The notes below the pieces were generated by a model. That model was not told where the DNA came from, made no database searches, and worked only from the letters and a program-made list of their open reading frames with translations. The position numbers and the translations under genes were made by a program. Source: Sphingomonas sp. CCH9-E2 (GTDB lineage: Bacteria > Pseudomonadota > Alphaproteobacteria > Sphingomonadales > Sphingomonadaceae). From it: a stretch of 64,000 nt of DNA. The DNA lies in assembly GCF_001557215.1 (NCBI RefSeq), contig NZ_LSJM01000104.1, forward strand, positions 1 through 64,000. Reading direction: 5' to 3'. Below are positions 34,517 through 43,057 of the stretch, in pieces (position 1 is the stretch's first letter; each line of letters begins with the position of its first letter).

Positions 34517-35712
34517 GCTGCAACACTCCCTGCCGTGTCAGATGACCGTCTCGAAATGCTCTTCGACGGCCACTGCTCGTGTATTTCGTTCAGAACTTCT
34601 CCGAAGACTGCGTTGAGATTGTCCCGGCAACGCTGGTAGGTTGCGTGCGCAGCTGAAGGCTTGCTTTCATAGATCGACCGGAATGCTTGAGTGGCATTCT
34701 TGATTTCCTCAGAAGCCAGAATTGGCTGATTCAGCAGGAAATTGGCATATGTGGCCTTCATCATCTTCCACATGTCGGCTTCACCTGGCTTGCTGGGGGT
34801 GTAGGCCGAGCAGACGACGCGAATGAACCCATAATCAACAGGCGTTCCGTGATCCTCGAGGATCTCGATATTCTCGGCGATGGTGTCCATGAAATGGATG
34901 GTTGAAAGATAGTCGAGCTGCCTTGCCGGAACCGGGATGAGCATACCTGTTGCGGCGGCCATCACATTGAGGCCCAGGAACCCCATGGCCGGCGGAGGAT
35001 CGAGCAAGACGACGTCGAAGTCCTTGATGATACTGTCGATGCCAATTCGGAGACGCTGAAGTCCCTCGCGCACTGCTTGTCCGCCCTCCGTCAACGTTGC
35101 CGTGAGGTCCCACTCTGCATCCTGCAGGCCAAGGCTTGACGGCACTATTTTGATTGTAGGCCAAGCGGTTTCTCGGATTGCCTTCCTGAAATCATCGAAT
35201 GTACTGCGAGGCGACAGGAAGTTTCCTAAAGTCTCCTCTTCATCGATAAGTGCTTCGGGCTGGATGTCGAACATAGTTGTCGTTGACGCCTGCGGATCGC
35301 AGTCGATCACGAGAACGCTATATCCGTTCAGTGCGAGAAAATCGGCGAAATGCTTGGTAATCGTACTCTTGCCGACGCCGCCCTTGAAATTCTGCACGGC
35401 TACTACGACCGCATTCTCATGGGCTAGCTTGCCCGGATGAATGTTCAGCGCCTTGCGAATATGAGTAAGGTCTTCGAGCGTGTAATAGCGACGGCCATTG
35501 TTAAGCTGCTTCGGAGGCGCGAGACGTCCCTCCTTCTCTGCCTTGGCAAGCGCTTCAGGCGTTCTTCCGACCAATTCCGCTGCCGCCGTAGGCCCAAACG
35601 TGATATCCAGGACCTTGCGTTCATCAGGTTTGAACACCACAGCTTTGACCCGATCGCGCATCATTTCGCAGGATCTGGTCATATTTCGCAGTGTGTTCAC
35701 GGTGTAGGACAT
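34513..35712 (-). CDS. parA: partition ATPase ParA/RepA-type
   Basis: A 399-residue ParA ATPase from the ATG at 35712 (MSYTVNTLRNM), chosen because AAGGCAG lies just upstream; in-frame codons extend to 35787. An N-terminal MerR-like DNA-binding part (AAELVGRTPEALAKAEKEGRLAPPKQ then NNGRRYYTLEDL) precedes the deviant Walker A VQNFKGGVGKST near residue 108 and Walker A' VLIDCDPQAS-like VLVIDCDPQAS. Long ParA of this kind usually autoregulates its operon. It leads parA-parB-repA. Confidence 0.93.
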   Translation of the reverse strand: MSYTVNTLRNMTRSCEMMRDRVKAVVFKPDERKVLDITFGPTAAAELVGRTPEALAKAEKEGRLAPPKQLNNGRRYYTLEDLTHIRKALNIHPGKLAHENAVVVAVQNFKGGVGKSTITKHFADFLALNGYSVLVIDCDPQASTTTMFDIQPEALIDEEETLGNFLSPRSTFDDFRKAIRETAWPTIKIVPSSLGLQDAEWDLTATLTEGGQAVREGLQRLRIGIDSIIKDFDVVLLDPPPAMGFLGLNVMAAATGMLIPVPARQLDYLSTIHFMDTIAENIEILEDHGTPVDYGFIRVVCSAYTPSKPGEADMWKMMKATYANFLLNQPILASEEIKNATQAFRSIYESKPSAAHATYQRCRDNLNAVFGEVLNEIHEQWPSKSISRRSSDTAGSVAA

Positions 35713-35852
35713 GCGTCTGCCTTTCGATGAATCGCAGTTCTGCGACCCAGTTCGTGTTTTATGATCATTTTCGGCGGTAGAAGTCAAACCGATATCTTCG
35801 GGATGGTGCCGGTCCCGAATCCTCGTCGCTGCCGGGCATCCCTTGTCGCATA

Positions 35853-35871
35853 GCCCGTAGTGATCACGGGC
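35853..35871 (+). promoter_or_regulatory. hairpin in the parA / helicase divergent region
   Basis: GCCCGT (35853-35858) pairs with ACGGGC (35866-35871) around a 7-nt loop, without a T tract. It lies between parA and the divergent 1,405-residue gene and may be an operator; no further assignment is possible. Confidence 0.35.
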
Positions 35872-35890
35872 TCATAAACCCGAGGCGAGA

Positions 35891-35934
35891 GGGAAGGGGG
35901 ATGACCTGATGCGGTTCAGCATCAGGAGCAGACC
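35891..35934 (+). promoter_or_regulatory. polypurine/hairpin leader 1 (helicase gene)
   Basis: A polypurine run with core AGGGGGA (35895-35901) is followed by a perfect 7-bp hairpin, CCTGATG (35905-35911) with CATCAGG (35920-35926), loop 8 nt. The Shine-Dalgarno CAGGAG (35923-35928) starts inside the 3' arm. The GTG start is at 35935. Confidence 0.6.
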
Positions 35935-38900
35935 GTGACCGACCTATTTGAACAATCCAGCCAGAAGCTGGACGCAGCAATCACCGAAATCCAGAACGCC
36001 ATCGCCACCGGAATGGCGAACAAACAACGCCTGTTTGAGACGATGAGCCAGCTCTACGGGGAGGGCTCCGCAAACGGCGCCTGGAGCCAGAGGGACGCCT
36101 TTGACCTGCTCGAGGCGGCATTGACGCGCCACATGGCCGGACTCCTGAGCAAACCTCAGATGCTGACCCAAATTTCGGAGATCAGCGCGCTTATCGAGGC
36201 GCTGCCGACACATACGGTCAGAAGTGAAAACCAGCTCAGGTACCAGCAATTCTCGACGCCCGCTGACCTCGCAGCGCTATCCGTGATTTTGGCGCAGCCG
36301 CTTGCAACCGATATCGTTCTTGAGCCGAGCGCCGGACATGGCGCTCTGGTGGCAACTTTGCCCGATGTCCGCGCATTGCATCTCAATGAGATCGATCCGC
36401 GCAGGCGGGAGAAGCTGGCTCTGCTGTTCCCCCAGGCCACCACCACGGGGATCGATGGAGCCATGCTGGCATCGCATCTCGACGCTGCTGTGCAGCCCAG
36501 CCTGATCCTGATGAACCCGCCGTTTTCCCGCTCAATGGGACGAGGAGCAGACGAGTTCGCGGCTGTGCGTCACCTGCGCGCTGCCATAACGCGGATAGGG
36601 CAGGGGGGGCGGATCGTCGCGATCATGCCGGACTGGTTCACGACGAGCGCGAAGCTTGCGAAAATCTACGACGACACCTTCGCCTCTTGCACGGTCCGCA
36701 CATCAATCCGCCTCGATAAATGCTATCACAAGCAGGGCACTAGCGTGGCTGTGCGCTTGTACGTGATCGACAAGATCCCGGGGCAAACCAGACCAGCAGT
36801 TTTGGCGCGGGAAACGGTTGCAGACGTGGCGTCTGCGGTTCCAATCATCAAACGCGTGACAGCCCAGCCCGACTGCGAACCGCGCGCGGTGCCGCCGAAA
36901 ACAAAGCCGGGCGCGCTCTTCAAAGCCATGCGGGCAACGCCGATCACAAAGCCCGTCAAAGCGAGGGCAGCCCAAGCGCCCAAGATCGAAGCACTGGCGT
37001 TCAGTACCCTGGACAAGCCGCGCGTTCTCGGTGAGCAAAGCGGGGTCTACATCCCATACCGGCCAAGCCGGATCGACATTGTTGGTGCACGCGAGCATCC
37101 GACGCCGCTCGTCGAAAGCGTGGCCATGGGTTCGATCCCGGCACCGATCCCGGATTATGTCCCGGCGCTGCAGGATCGGGTTTTGCAGGAAAGCCTGCTA
37201 TCCGAGGCCCAGATCGAAACTGTCATCTATGCTGGGAACGCGTGGCAGCAGTATCTGCCTGGCCAGTTCGTTCCGGCTGAAGAGGGCGTAGGCCTCCAAC
37301 TCGACGAGCAAGGACGGGCCTATCGCAAAGGCTATTTCCTCGGCGATGGCACGGGGGCAGGGAAGGGCAGGCAGATCGCCGCCTGCATCCTTGATGGATG
37401 GCTTGCCGGACGCCGGAAGGCCATCTGGGTATCGAAGAACGAGAGTCTGCTCGAAGACGCGCGCCGCGACTGGAGTGCCATCGGCGGCCTTGCTGCCGAC
37501 ATTCAGCCGCTTTCGAACTGGAAGATCGATCAGGCGGTTCCGTTTCGCGAAGGAATCCTGTTCGTCACTTACCCGACCCTTCGGAGCCAGCGTCAGGATG
37601 CCACGCGCCTCAAGCAACTACTGGACTGGGCGGGCGAGGATTTCGACGGTGTCATCGCCTTCGACGAGAGCCACGAGATGGGCGGGGTTGCGGGAGGCGA
37701 GGGCGCCCGGGGCACGAAAAGCGGATCCTTGCAGGGCATCGCCGGCGTACTGCTGCAAAACAATTTGCCCAATGCCCGGGTTATCTACGCCTCTGCAACC
37801 GGGGCCTCGGAGGTCAACAACCTTGCCTATGCCGTGCGGCTCGGTCTGTGGGGACCGGGCACTGCGTTTGCCAACCGCGAAGATTTCATCAGCCAGATCA
37901 GGGCAGGGGGCATCGCAGCGATGGAACTCGTGTCGCGCGACCTCAAGGCACTCGGGCTCTATCAGGCGCGCGCGCTCAGCTTTGCAGGGGTCGAATACGA
38001 CATCCTGAAGCATGATCTGACCGCCGAGCAGATCGCGGTCTATGATACTTATGCGGATGCCTGGGCGATCATCCATCAGAACATGGAGGAAGCGCTGGAG
38101 CTCACCGGCGTGGTCGATGAAATCGGCGGCGCAACGCTCAACAGCGGCGCAAAAGCTGCGGCACGCAGCCGGTTTGAAAGCACCAAGCAGCGGTTCTTCA
38201 ACCAGCTGCTGCTGTCGATGAAGCTGCCAACGCTGATCGCTGCCATCAATCATCATCTGGACCGGGACGAGGTGGTGGTGGTTCAGCTGGTCTCGACTGC
38301 CGAAAGCATCCTCGATCGCCGTCTCGACAGCCTTTCGCCAGAAGAGCGCGCGGAGCTCGACCTCGACCTCAGCCCGCTCGACGCTGTGATCGAGTACCTC
38401 GAACGCGCCTTCCCCACGCAACAGATGCAGGTATTCGTCGATGATACCGGCACCCAGCGCTCTGCACCGATGTTCGACGAGGAAGGCCGTCCCGTCCACA
38501 ACCAGACTGCGATCGCCCGCCGCGGCGAGATGATCGAGCACCTGTGCGCCATGCCGCCGATCAAGCCAGCGCTGGACGGGATCATCGAGCACTATGGCCC
38601 GGAGAAAGTCGCCGAGGTGACCGGGCGCAGCAAGCGGCTCATAACCCAGAGCGACGGGCAGCAGCGGCTCGAGACCCGCTCGCCGCGGACGAACCAGTCC
38701 GAGACCGACCAGTTCATGGATGGCAGGAAGCCGATCCTGGTCTTCAGTGATGCGGGCGGCACCGGGCGGTCCTATCACGCCAGCCTCGATGCAACTTGCC
38801 AGAAGCGGCGCATCCACTTCCTGCTGGAGCCTGGATGGCGAGCCGACCGGGCCATCCAGGGGCTGGGCCGAACGCACCGGACGCATCAAGCCAACACGCC

Positions 38901-40152
38901 GCTGTTCCGGCCTGTGACCACGAACTGCAAGGGGGAACTGCGGTTCACCAGCACCATTGCGCGCAGGCTCGATAGCCTCGGCGCGCTTACTCGGGGCCAA
39001 CGCCAGACGGGCGGGCAGAACCTGTTTGACCCTGCCGACAATCTCGAGAGCGAATATGCCAAGGCGGCCCTCTCGACATGGTTTGCCTTGCTGGCGGACG
39101 GCAAGCTCAAGAGCGCTACGCTGATCGATTTTCAGCGCCGCAGTGGGCTCAAGATCGTCTCCGACGATGGCGTGCTCGAAGAGGACCTTCCGCCGATCCA
39201 GCGCTGGCTCAATCGCATCCTCGCGCTGCCGATCGGGATGCAGAATGCGATCTTCGAGGAGTTTCTGGGGTTGGTCGAAGCGCGGGTGTCAGCAGCGCGC
39301 GAGGCCGGATCGCTCGATGTTGGCGTCGAAACCCTGCGGGTTGAACAGGCCGATATTGTCGAGGACATAGTCCTTCGGACCGATGAGCGAACCGGCGCCA
39401 CGTCGCATTTGCTGCAGCTAGCCCTCAAGACCAGAGCACGGCCGATCTCGCTTGAGCGTGTCCTTGAGCGCCGCGACTATGCCGACGGCTGCATTCTGCT
39501 CCACAATATCAAGAGCGGGAAGGCGGCCTTGGCCGAACCTTCGCGGCACTTCATGACAGAACAGGGGGATTTGATCCGGCGGGTTATCCTCCACCGTCCG
39601 CTTCGCCGCGAATACCACCACTTCGATGACCTCGCCGAATCCGCATGGGAGGAAGTCCCGCGCAGGACCTTCGAGAAGCTGTGGCAAAGCGAGGTTGCGG
39701 AGCTTGCCGAACGGCTAACGACGGAGACCGTGTACCTTGCGACCGGACTTCTCCTGCCGATCTGGTCGAGCCTGCCTATCGACTATCTGGAGGTCCGGCG
39801 GATCGTGGACGAAGAGGGCAGAAGCTGGCTCGGCCGTATGGTCCACGAACTCGACGTGGCGAAGCTGCTCGAGAAATTCGACATTGCCTCCACCGTTGAA
39901 CTCAGCCCGGAAATGATCATCAGGTCGCTCGGCGAAGGCCGGACAGTCCCGATCAATCAGCCCTTCGAGGCGACCTTGAAATGCTCCCGCGTGGCAGGCG
40001 AGCAGCGCTATGAAATCGTGGGGGTCCCGCCTGAACAGCTGCCTTGGCTCAAGAGCATCGGCTGCTTTACGGAAATCATTGCGTTTCGCACACGGGTGTT
40101 CATCCCGACAAAGGCAGCGCTGTCGGTCATAGGCGCGATGTTTCGAGCATGA
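35935..40152 (+). CDS. strawberry-notch-like helicase with N6-adenine methyltransferase domain
   Basis: A 1,405-residue protein beginning at GTG (35935) after AGGAGC. The N-terminal part contains a Rossmann methyltransferase with EPSAGHGALVATLPD near residue 125 and the catalytic motif MNPPFSRSMG near residue 190. A superfamily 2 helicase follows: Walker A GDGTGAGKGRQIAA near residue 468, DEAH-like FDESHEMGG near residue 575, and motif VI QGLGRTHRTHQ near residue 975, which together resemble the bacterial strawberry-notch family. It probably modifies and translocates on DNA. Such proteins are frequent on large alphaproteobacterial plasmids; suggested roles in anti-restriction or transfer are inference. 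Confidence 0.87.
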   Translation: MTDLFEQSSQKLDAAITEIQNAIATGMANKQRLFETMSQLYGEGSANGAWSQRDAFDLLEAALTRHMAGLLSKPQMLTQISEISALIEALPTHTVRSENQLRYQQFSTPADLAALSVILAQPLATDIVLEPSAGHGALVATLPDVRALHLNEIDPRRREKLALLFPQATTTGIDGAMLASHLDAAVQPSLILMNPPFSRSMGRGADEFAAVRHLRAAITRIGQGGRIVAIMPDWFTTSAKLAKIYDDTFASCTVRTSIRLDKCYHKQGTSVAVRLYVIDKIPGQTRPAVLARETVADVASAVPIIKRVTAQPDCEPRAVPPKTKPGALFKAMRATPITKPVKARAAQAPKIEALAFSTLDKPRVLGEQSGVYIPYRPSRIDIVGAREHPTPLVESVAMGSIPAPIPDYVPALQDRVLQESLLSEAQIETVIYAGNAWQQYLPGQFVPAEEGVGLQLDEQGRAYRKGYFLGDGTGAGKGRQIAACILDGWLAGRRKAIWVSKNESLLEDARRDWSAIGGLAADIQPLSNWKIDQAVPFREGILFVTYPTLRSQRQDATRLKQLLDWAGEDFDGVIAFDESHEMGGVAGGEGARGTKSGSLQGIAGVLLQNNLPNARVIYASATGASEVNNLAYAVRLGLWGPGTAFANREDFISQIRAGGIAAMELVSRDLKALGLYQARALSFAGVEYDILKHDLTAEQIAVYDTYADAWAIIHQNMEEALELTGVVDEIGGATLNSGAKAAARSRFESTKQRFFNQLLLSMKLPTLIAAINHHLDRDEVVVVQLVSTAESILDRRLDSLSPEERAELDLDLSPLDAVIEYLERAFPTQQMQVFVDDTGTQRSAPMFDEEGRPVHNQTAIARRGEMIEHLCAMPPIKPALDGIIEHYGPEKVAEVTGRSKRLITQSDGQQRLETRSPRTNQSETDQFMDGRKPILVFSDAGGTGRSYHASLDATCQKRRIHFLLEPGWRADRAIQGLGRTHRTHQANTPLFRPVTTNCKGELRFTSTIARRLDSLGALTRGQRQTGGQNLFDPADNLESEYAKAALSTWFALLADGKLKSATLIDFQRRSGLKIVSDDGVLEEDLPPIQRWLNRILALPIGMQNAIFEEFLGLVEARVSAAREAGSLDVGVETLRVEQADIVEDIVLRTDERTGATSHLLQLALKTRARPISLERVLERRDYADGCILLHNIKSGKAALAEPSRHFMTEQGDLIRRVILHRPLRREYHHFDDLAESAWEEVPRRTFEKLWQSEVAELAERLTTETVYLATGLLLPIWSSLPIDYLEVRRIVDEEGRSWLGRMVHELDVAKLLEKFDIASTVELSPEMIIRSLGEGRTVPINQPFEATLKCSRVAGEQRYEIVGVPPEQLPWLKSIGCFTEIIAFRTRVFIPTKAALSVIGAMFRA

Positions 40153-40337
40153 TGAAAAGCAATGCTGGGAACATCGATGCCGGAGCCCTGACGTCCCACG
40201 GTTTTCCTCTTGGTCTGCACTATCTGTGCAGCATGGAAGGCCACGAAGTGGGGCATTCCTGTCAGTGTCGGTGGCGTTTGCTAGCAACGGCTCGCGCCAG
40301 AATCAGATGTTTCCTGCTTGTTCGCAACGACGAGTGA
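40149..40337 (+). CDS. possible small Cys/His-containing protein coupled to the helicase gene
   Basis: A 62-codon frame starting in the helicase stop (ATGATG, overlap ATGA). The product contains HYLCSMEGHEVGHSCQC, which might bind zinc. Support is only the coupled start and composition; it may be a chance frame. The rest of 40338-40466 contains no other gene. Confidence 0.25.
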   Translation: MMKSNAGNIDAGALTSHGFPLGLHYLCSMEGHEVGHSCQCRWRLLATARARIRCFLLVRNDE

Positions 40338-40466
40338 GGCTGGCCGGTTGGGGAGGGCGACAGTGCTCGTAGCACCCTCGGCGCAGCCGAAGCCGATCAG
40401 CTTCGACAGTTCGGGTCAGTCGAGTGGATGGAGTCAGCGACGTGACCGCATCACCGACACCGCTGC

Positions 40467-41204
40467 CTACTTCTTTCTCAGCGTCAGGGTGTTCGGCCCC
40501 AAAGCCTTTGCAGGTACGGCAGGCGGTACCTGAACTGGCGTGGCCCCCGCCGCTACAGCGGTCTGCGCAGGTCCGAACGCAGCGCCCAGAACCTTTTGCA
40601 CTACCGCGAAGATCGCGGTCAGATCGTGCGGCTCTACCTTGGGAAAGACAGCCTTCCCATTGTGGACCAATGGGCGGAGGCGGTTGATGTTGACCGTGTA
40701 GAGATGGTCGCAGACGACATAGGCGATCCGCCCTGCAGCCTGCCCTTTGGGATTGGGATTCCTGGAGAGCTGATGAAAGTTCGTCCCCGCTTTCTGCTGC
40801 GCGCTCGTAACGGGCAGGATAATGCAGGTGTCGTGTAGCGAATTGGCCGCGCGAATAACAATGCCAGGGTGCTCTTTCACGAACTCGGGCGCATAAGCGT
40901 CGTGCGGAAAATCGATCCAATACATTTGGCCCATGCGCGGTCGGCTTACGATACGCCGTTCGCGGCGGCTGATTGGCACATAGCCCGCTTTGATGATCTC
41001 ATGATGCAACGGAAAAGGATGCCCGGCTTCCGTCAGTAAATGGGCCACGTCCGGCATGTTTGTGAAATCGATCGGCACATAGCCCTGTGCCAGCAACTCT
41101 TCGTCTGTCGGGATTGGCACATAGCCCGCTGCAAGCAGTTCGGCCTCGGTCGGGAACGGCACTTCCATAGTCGGCTGATCATCTGAATTGTCGTCATTCG
41201 GCAT
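40467..41204 (-). CDS. MazF/PemK-like endoribonuclease-fold protein with N-terminal repeats
   Basis: A 245-residue protein. Residues about 88-185 fit the PemK/MazF toxin fold (RMGQMYWIDFPHD, HPGIVIRAANSLHDTCIILPVTS, AYVVCDHLYTVNINRLRPL). Unlike classical 110-residue MazF toxins it has an extra N-terminal region with tandem 14-residue repeats, PTEAELLAAGYVPI (18-31) and PTDEELLAQGYVPI (32-45), and a third EIIKAGYVPI at 69-77, plus an Ala/Pro-rich tail. No separate antitoxin gene is adjacent, so the N-terminus may hold a built-in inhibitory or targeting element (inference). Confidence 0.72.
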   Translation of the reverse strand: MPNDDNSDDQPTMEVPFPTEAELLAAGYVPIPTDEELLAQGYVPIDFTNMPDVAHLLTEAGHPFPLHHEIIKAGYVPISRRERRIVSRPRMGQMYWIDFPHDAYAPEFVKEHPGIVIRAANSLHDTCIILPVTSAQQKAGTNFHQLSRNPNPKGQAAGRIAYVVCDHLYTVNINRLRPLVHNGKAVFPKVEPHDLTAIFAVVQKVLGAAFGPAQTAVAAGATPVQVPPAVPAKALGPNTLTLRKK

Positions 41205-41237
41205 GGAGAGGCTGCTTTTTCCCGGCGGTTGGTTGTC

Positions 41238-42383
41238 TCATTGCGGCGTGCTGGTATTCATTGGTCGACTATATTCACCCCGTAGCGCATCGAGTGCTAT
41301 TTGGGTGTAGCCAGCTTCGTAGATTTCGATCTGGGTTCGGCGCTTGTAATAGGAAAGCCGACGACCCGGCGTATCCGCCTCGATCCGCATACGCGCCACG
41401 CCCCGGATACCTGGCGCGCGACGATGCTGCGCGAGGGTCACTAACATGTCGATGCCATAGCGTTCGAGCAGGTTGCTGCGCTCTTCAGAAAGATTGGCCG
41501 CAGCGTCGAGCATCGTGCGGGTGAGCTGATAGACATCGTCACCCTCACCCTGATGATACAGGGCGCCGGGATCGACTGGAAACAGCGGCTCGGCATCCGA
41601 TTCCTCGCTGTCGAAGATCCATGCTTCATACCAGACGGCCCCGATCTTCTCGAGCATCGCCACCCGCGCCCAGAAATCCCCCCAGGCTCCATCCTTGTTG
41701 CGGCTTTTCGAGCGATGATAACTCGCCCAATCACCTTTCGCAGACTTCGACCCACCGACGAGGCGAAGTGCCCAAACGGAATGGATGCCGATCTCAAAAA
41801 CCTTTCGAGCAGGATAATCGTCGGGCGGGGTCTGGCTCAACGCGCCGATTGGCACACCGAATGTCGCATCGAGCTGGACCAAACCATAGAGGTCCACCAG
41901 CATTCGCAGTAAGAGCGCGTCGCCGGTCTCGCGGACACGGCGAAGCATTGAAGCCTCAGTTTCAATTCCCGTTACCAACGCGACCGGCAGAAAGATGGGG
42001 TCGCTGTCGAGAGGGATCGGCTGCAGGCGATATTGCGGATAGAGCTTCGTCGAGCGGTCGGTGTGCGCAACGAACCCATGCTGGATCAGCTCGTCGATCG
42101 CGACCTTGGCCCGTGGCTTGCCCATTCCTGCATGCTGTTCGCAAGCCTTGGTCGACCATTTGCTGAGCTGATGGTCGCTGCCGGTCCCGGCAAGCAGCAC
42201 AATATATGCGGTGACGAGGTTCAGCCTGTTGTTAGTCTCAACCTCCCATAGGCGTTCCCATGCTGCGCGATCAATGGCAAGAAAGTTGCCGCCTCGCCCC
42301 TTCCCCCGAATGCGATCGGCACCGACTGATTCGGCTTCACGGGACGCCGAATCGTCCAAAGGCGCATTTTTCGATCGTTCCAC
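41238..42383 (-). CDS. conserved plasmid protein, possible winged-helix DNA-binding
   Basis: I do not recognise this protein. From the GTG at 42383 it has 381 residues; an in-frame TTG at 42482 would add 33 residues encoded by a 9-bp repeat array, which I consider unlikely to be translated. The segment ACEQHAGMGKPRAKVAIDELIQHGFVAHTDRSTKLYPQYRL looks like a winged helix with a beta wing, similar to replication-related proteins. It is 33 nt upstream of, and on the same strand as, the MazF-like gene. A regulatory or initiator-like role is inference. Confidence 0.6.
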   Translation of the reverse strand: MERSKNAPLDDSASREAESVGADRIRGKGRGGNFLAIDRAAWERLWEVETNNRLNLVTAYIVLLAGTGSDHQLSKWSTKACEQHAGMGKPRAKVAIDELIQHGFVAHTDRSTKLYPQYRLQPIPLDSDPIFLPVALVTGIETEASMLRRVRETGDALLLRMLVDLYGLVQLDATFGVPIGALSQTPPDDYPARKVFEIGIHSVWALRLVGGSKSAKGDWASYHRSKSRNKDGAWGDFWARVAMLEKIGAVWYEAWIFDSEESDAEPLFPVDPGALYHQGEGDDVYQLTRTMLDAAANLSEERSNLLERYGIDMLVTLAQHRRAPGIRGVARMRIEADTPGRRLSYYKRRTQIEIYEAGYTQIALDALRGEYSRPMNTSTPQ

Positions 42384-42413
42384 GAGGGCGTGGTAACACG
42401 TCTTTCTGTCCCC

Positions 42414-42484
42414 ATCAAGGTATTCAATGCAATCAAGGGTATCAAGGCAATCAAGAACAATGGAACATATCAAGGGAATCAAGG
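42414..42484. repeat. 9-bp-periodic ATCAAGG array
   Basis: ATCAAGG (or ATCAAGA) occurs at 42414, 42432, 42441, 42450, 42469 and 42478; steps are 18, 9, 9, 19 and 9 bp, so the copies sit on a 9-bp grid with two degenerate slots. The array ends about 30 bp upstream of the likely GTG start of the minus-strand gene and could be a cooperative operator. Alternatively it is a slipped-strand minisatellite. Confidence 0.65.
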
Positions 42485-42647
42485 AAAATGGATCATGCCG
42501 TATAACGGCCTGGCTCGCAAGGAATGTCTGAAATCAGGGACTTAGGATTCAAACGCGAGTTGAATTTTAACGCCTTTGGCCTATATAGAACTCACAGCTC
42601 AGGCTGCTCGGCTTAACGGCCTTTTGGAATTACACCGCAAGGTGCTC

Positions 42648-42678
42648 GGGGAGAGCTTCGCAAGAGGCTCTCCCCTTT
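42648..42678 (+). terminator. intrinsic terminator-like hairpin
   Basis: GGGGAGAGC (42648-42656) pairs perfectly with GCTCTCCCC (42667-42675), 10-nt loop, followed by TTT. It lies in the 600-bp gap between the minus-strand gene and the ParB-domain gene. No gene transcribing into it is identified, so it may end an unseen small RNA or insulate the downstream operon. The rest of 42485-42990 holds no convincing gene. Confidence 0.5.
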
Positions 42679-42992
42679 CCTCATCCAGATTCCTTTAGCA
42701 TCAAGCGCTTTCCGATCACCGATCGCGCATTGTGCGTTCAGCTCTCGCCTTCAGGCAGGTGCTGTCGAGAAGCGATGAAAACTGCCTTTCAAAGCTCGAC
42801 TAGCTAACGTCGCATTCTGGCTCAAAGCCGGTCTGGTTACGCCGCGAATGGTGGCCATCCCAGAATCGCGAGCTCCAACCCTTTCGGCATTTTGTTCTTT
42901 TATGAGTCGCTCCGTCCAGCTCAAGACCATGTTATGCTGTTCACCCTCAGGGGAGAAGATGGTCAACTCTTAGTCCTGCGTGAAACGCAGAT

Positions 42993-43057
42993 CGGAAGGG
43001 GAGGGGGAGGGGATGTGTGCCCGGGTGATTGCCGGGTGCACATCAGGAGCGACCACG
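42993..43057 (+). promoter_or_regulatory. polypurine/hairpin leader 2 (ParB-domain gene)
   Basis: A long polypurine run with core AGGGGGA (43002-43008) precedes a 12-bp stem, ATGTGTGCCCGG (43013-43024) with CCGGGTGCACAT (43032-43043), which includes two G-U pairs and a 7-nt loop. The Shine-Dalgarno CAGGAG follows immediately (43044-43049); ATG is at 43058. Confidence 0.62.

Noticed and set aside
35734..35752. GTTC repeat upstream of parA considered as a LexA box
   Set aside because: The spacing is nine bases rather than seven, so it does not fit the alphaproteobacterial consensus.
36726..40287. Long minus-strand frames opposite the helicase gene
   Set aside because: They mirror the codon bias of the plus-strand gene and contain no family pattern, so they are shadows of it.
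42751..42966. Possible 71-residue minus-strand gene upstream of the ParB-domain gene
   Set aside because: No binding site or family; the stretch is better explained as non-coding leader/promoter DNA.
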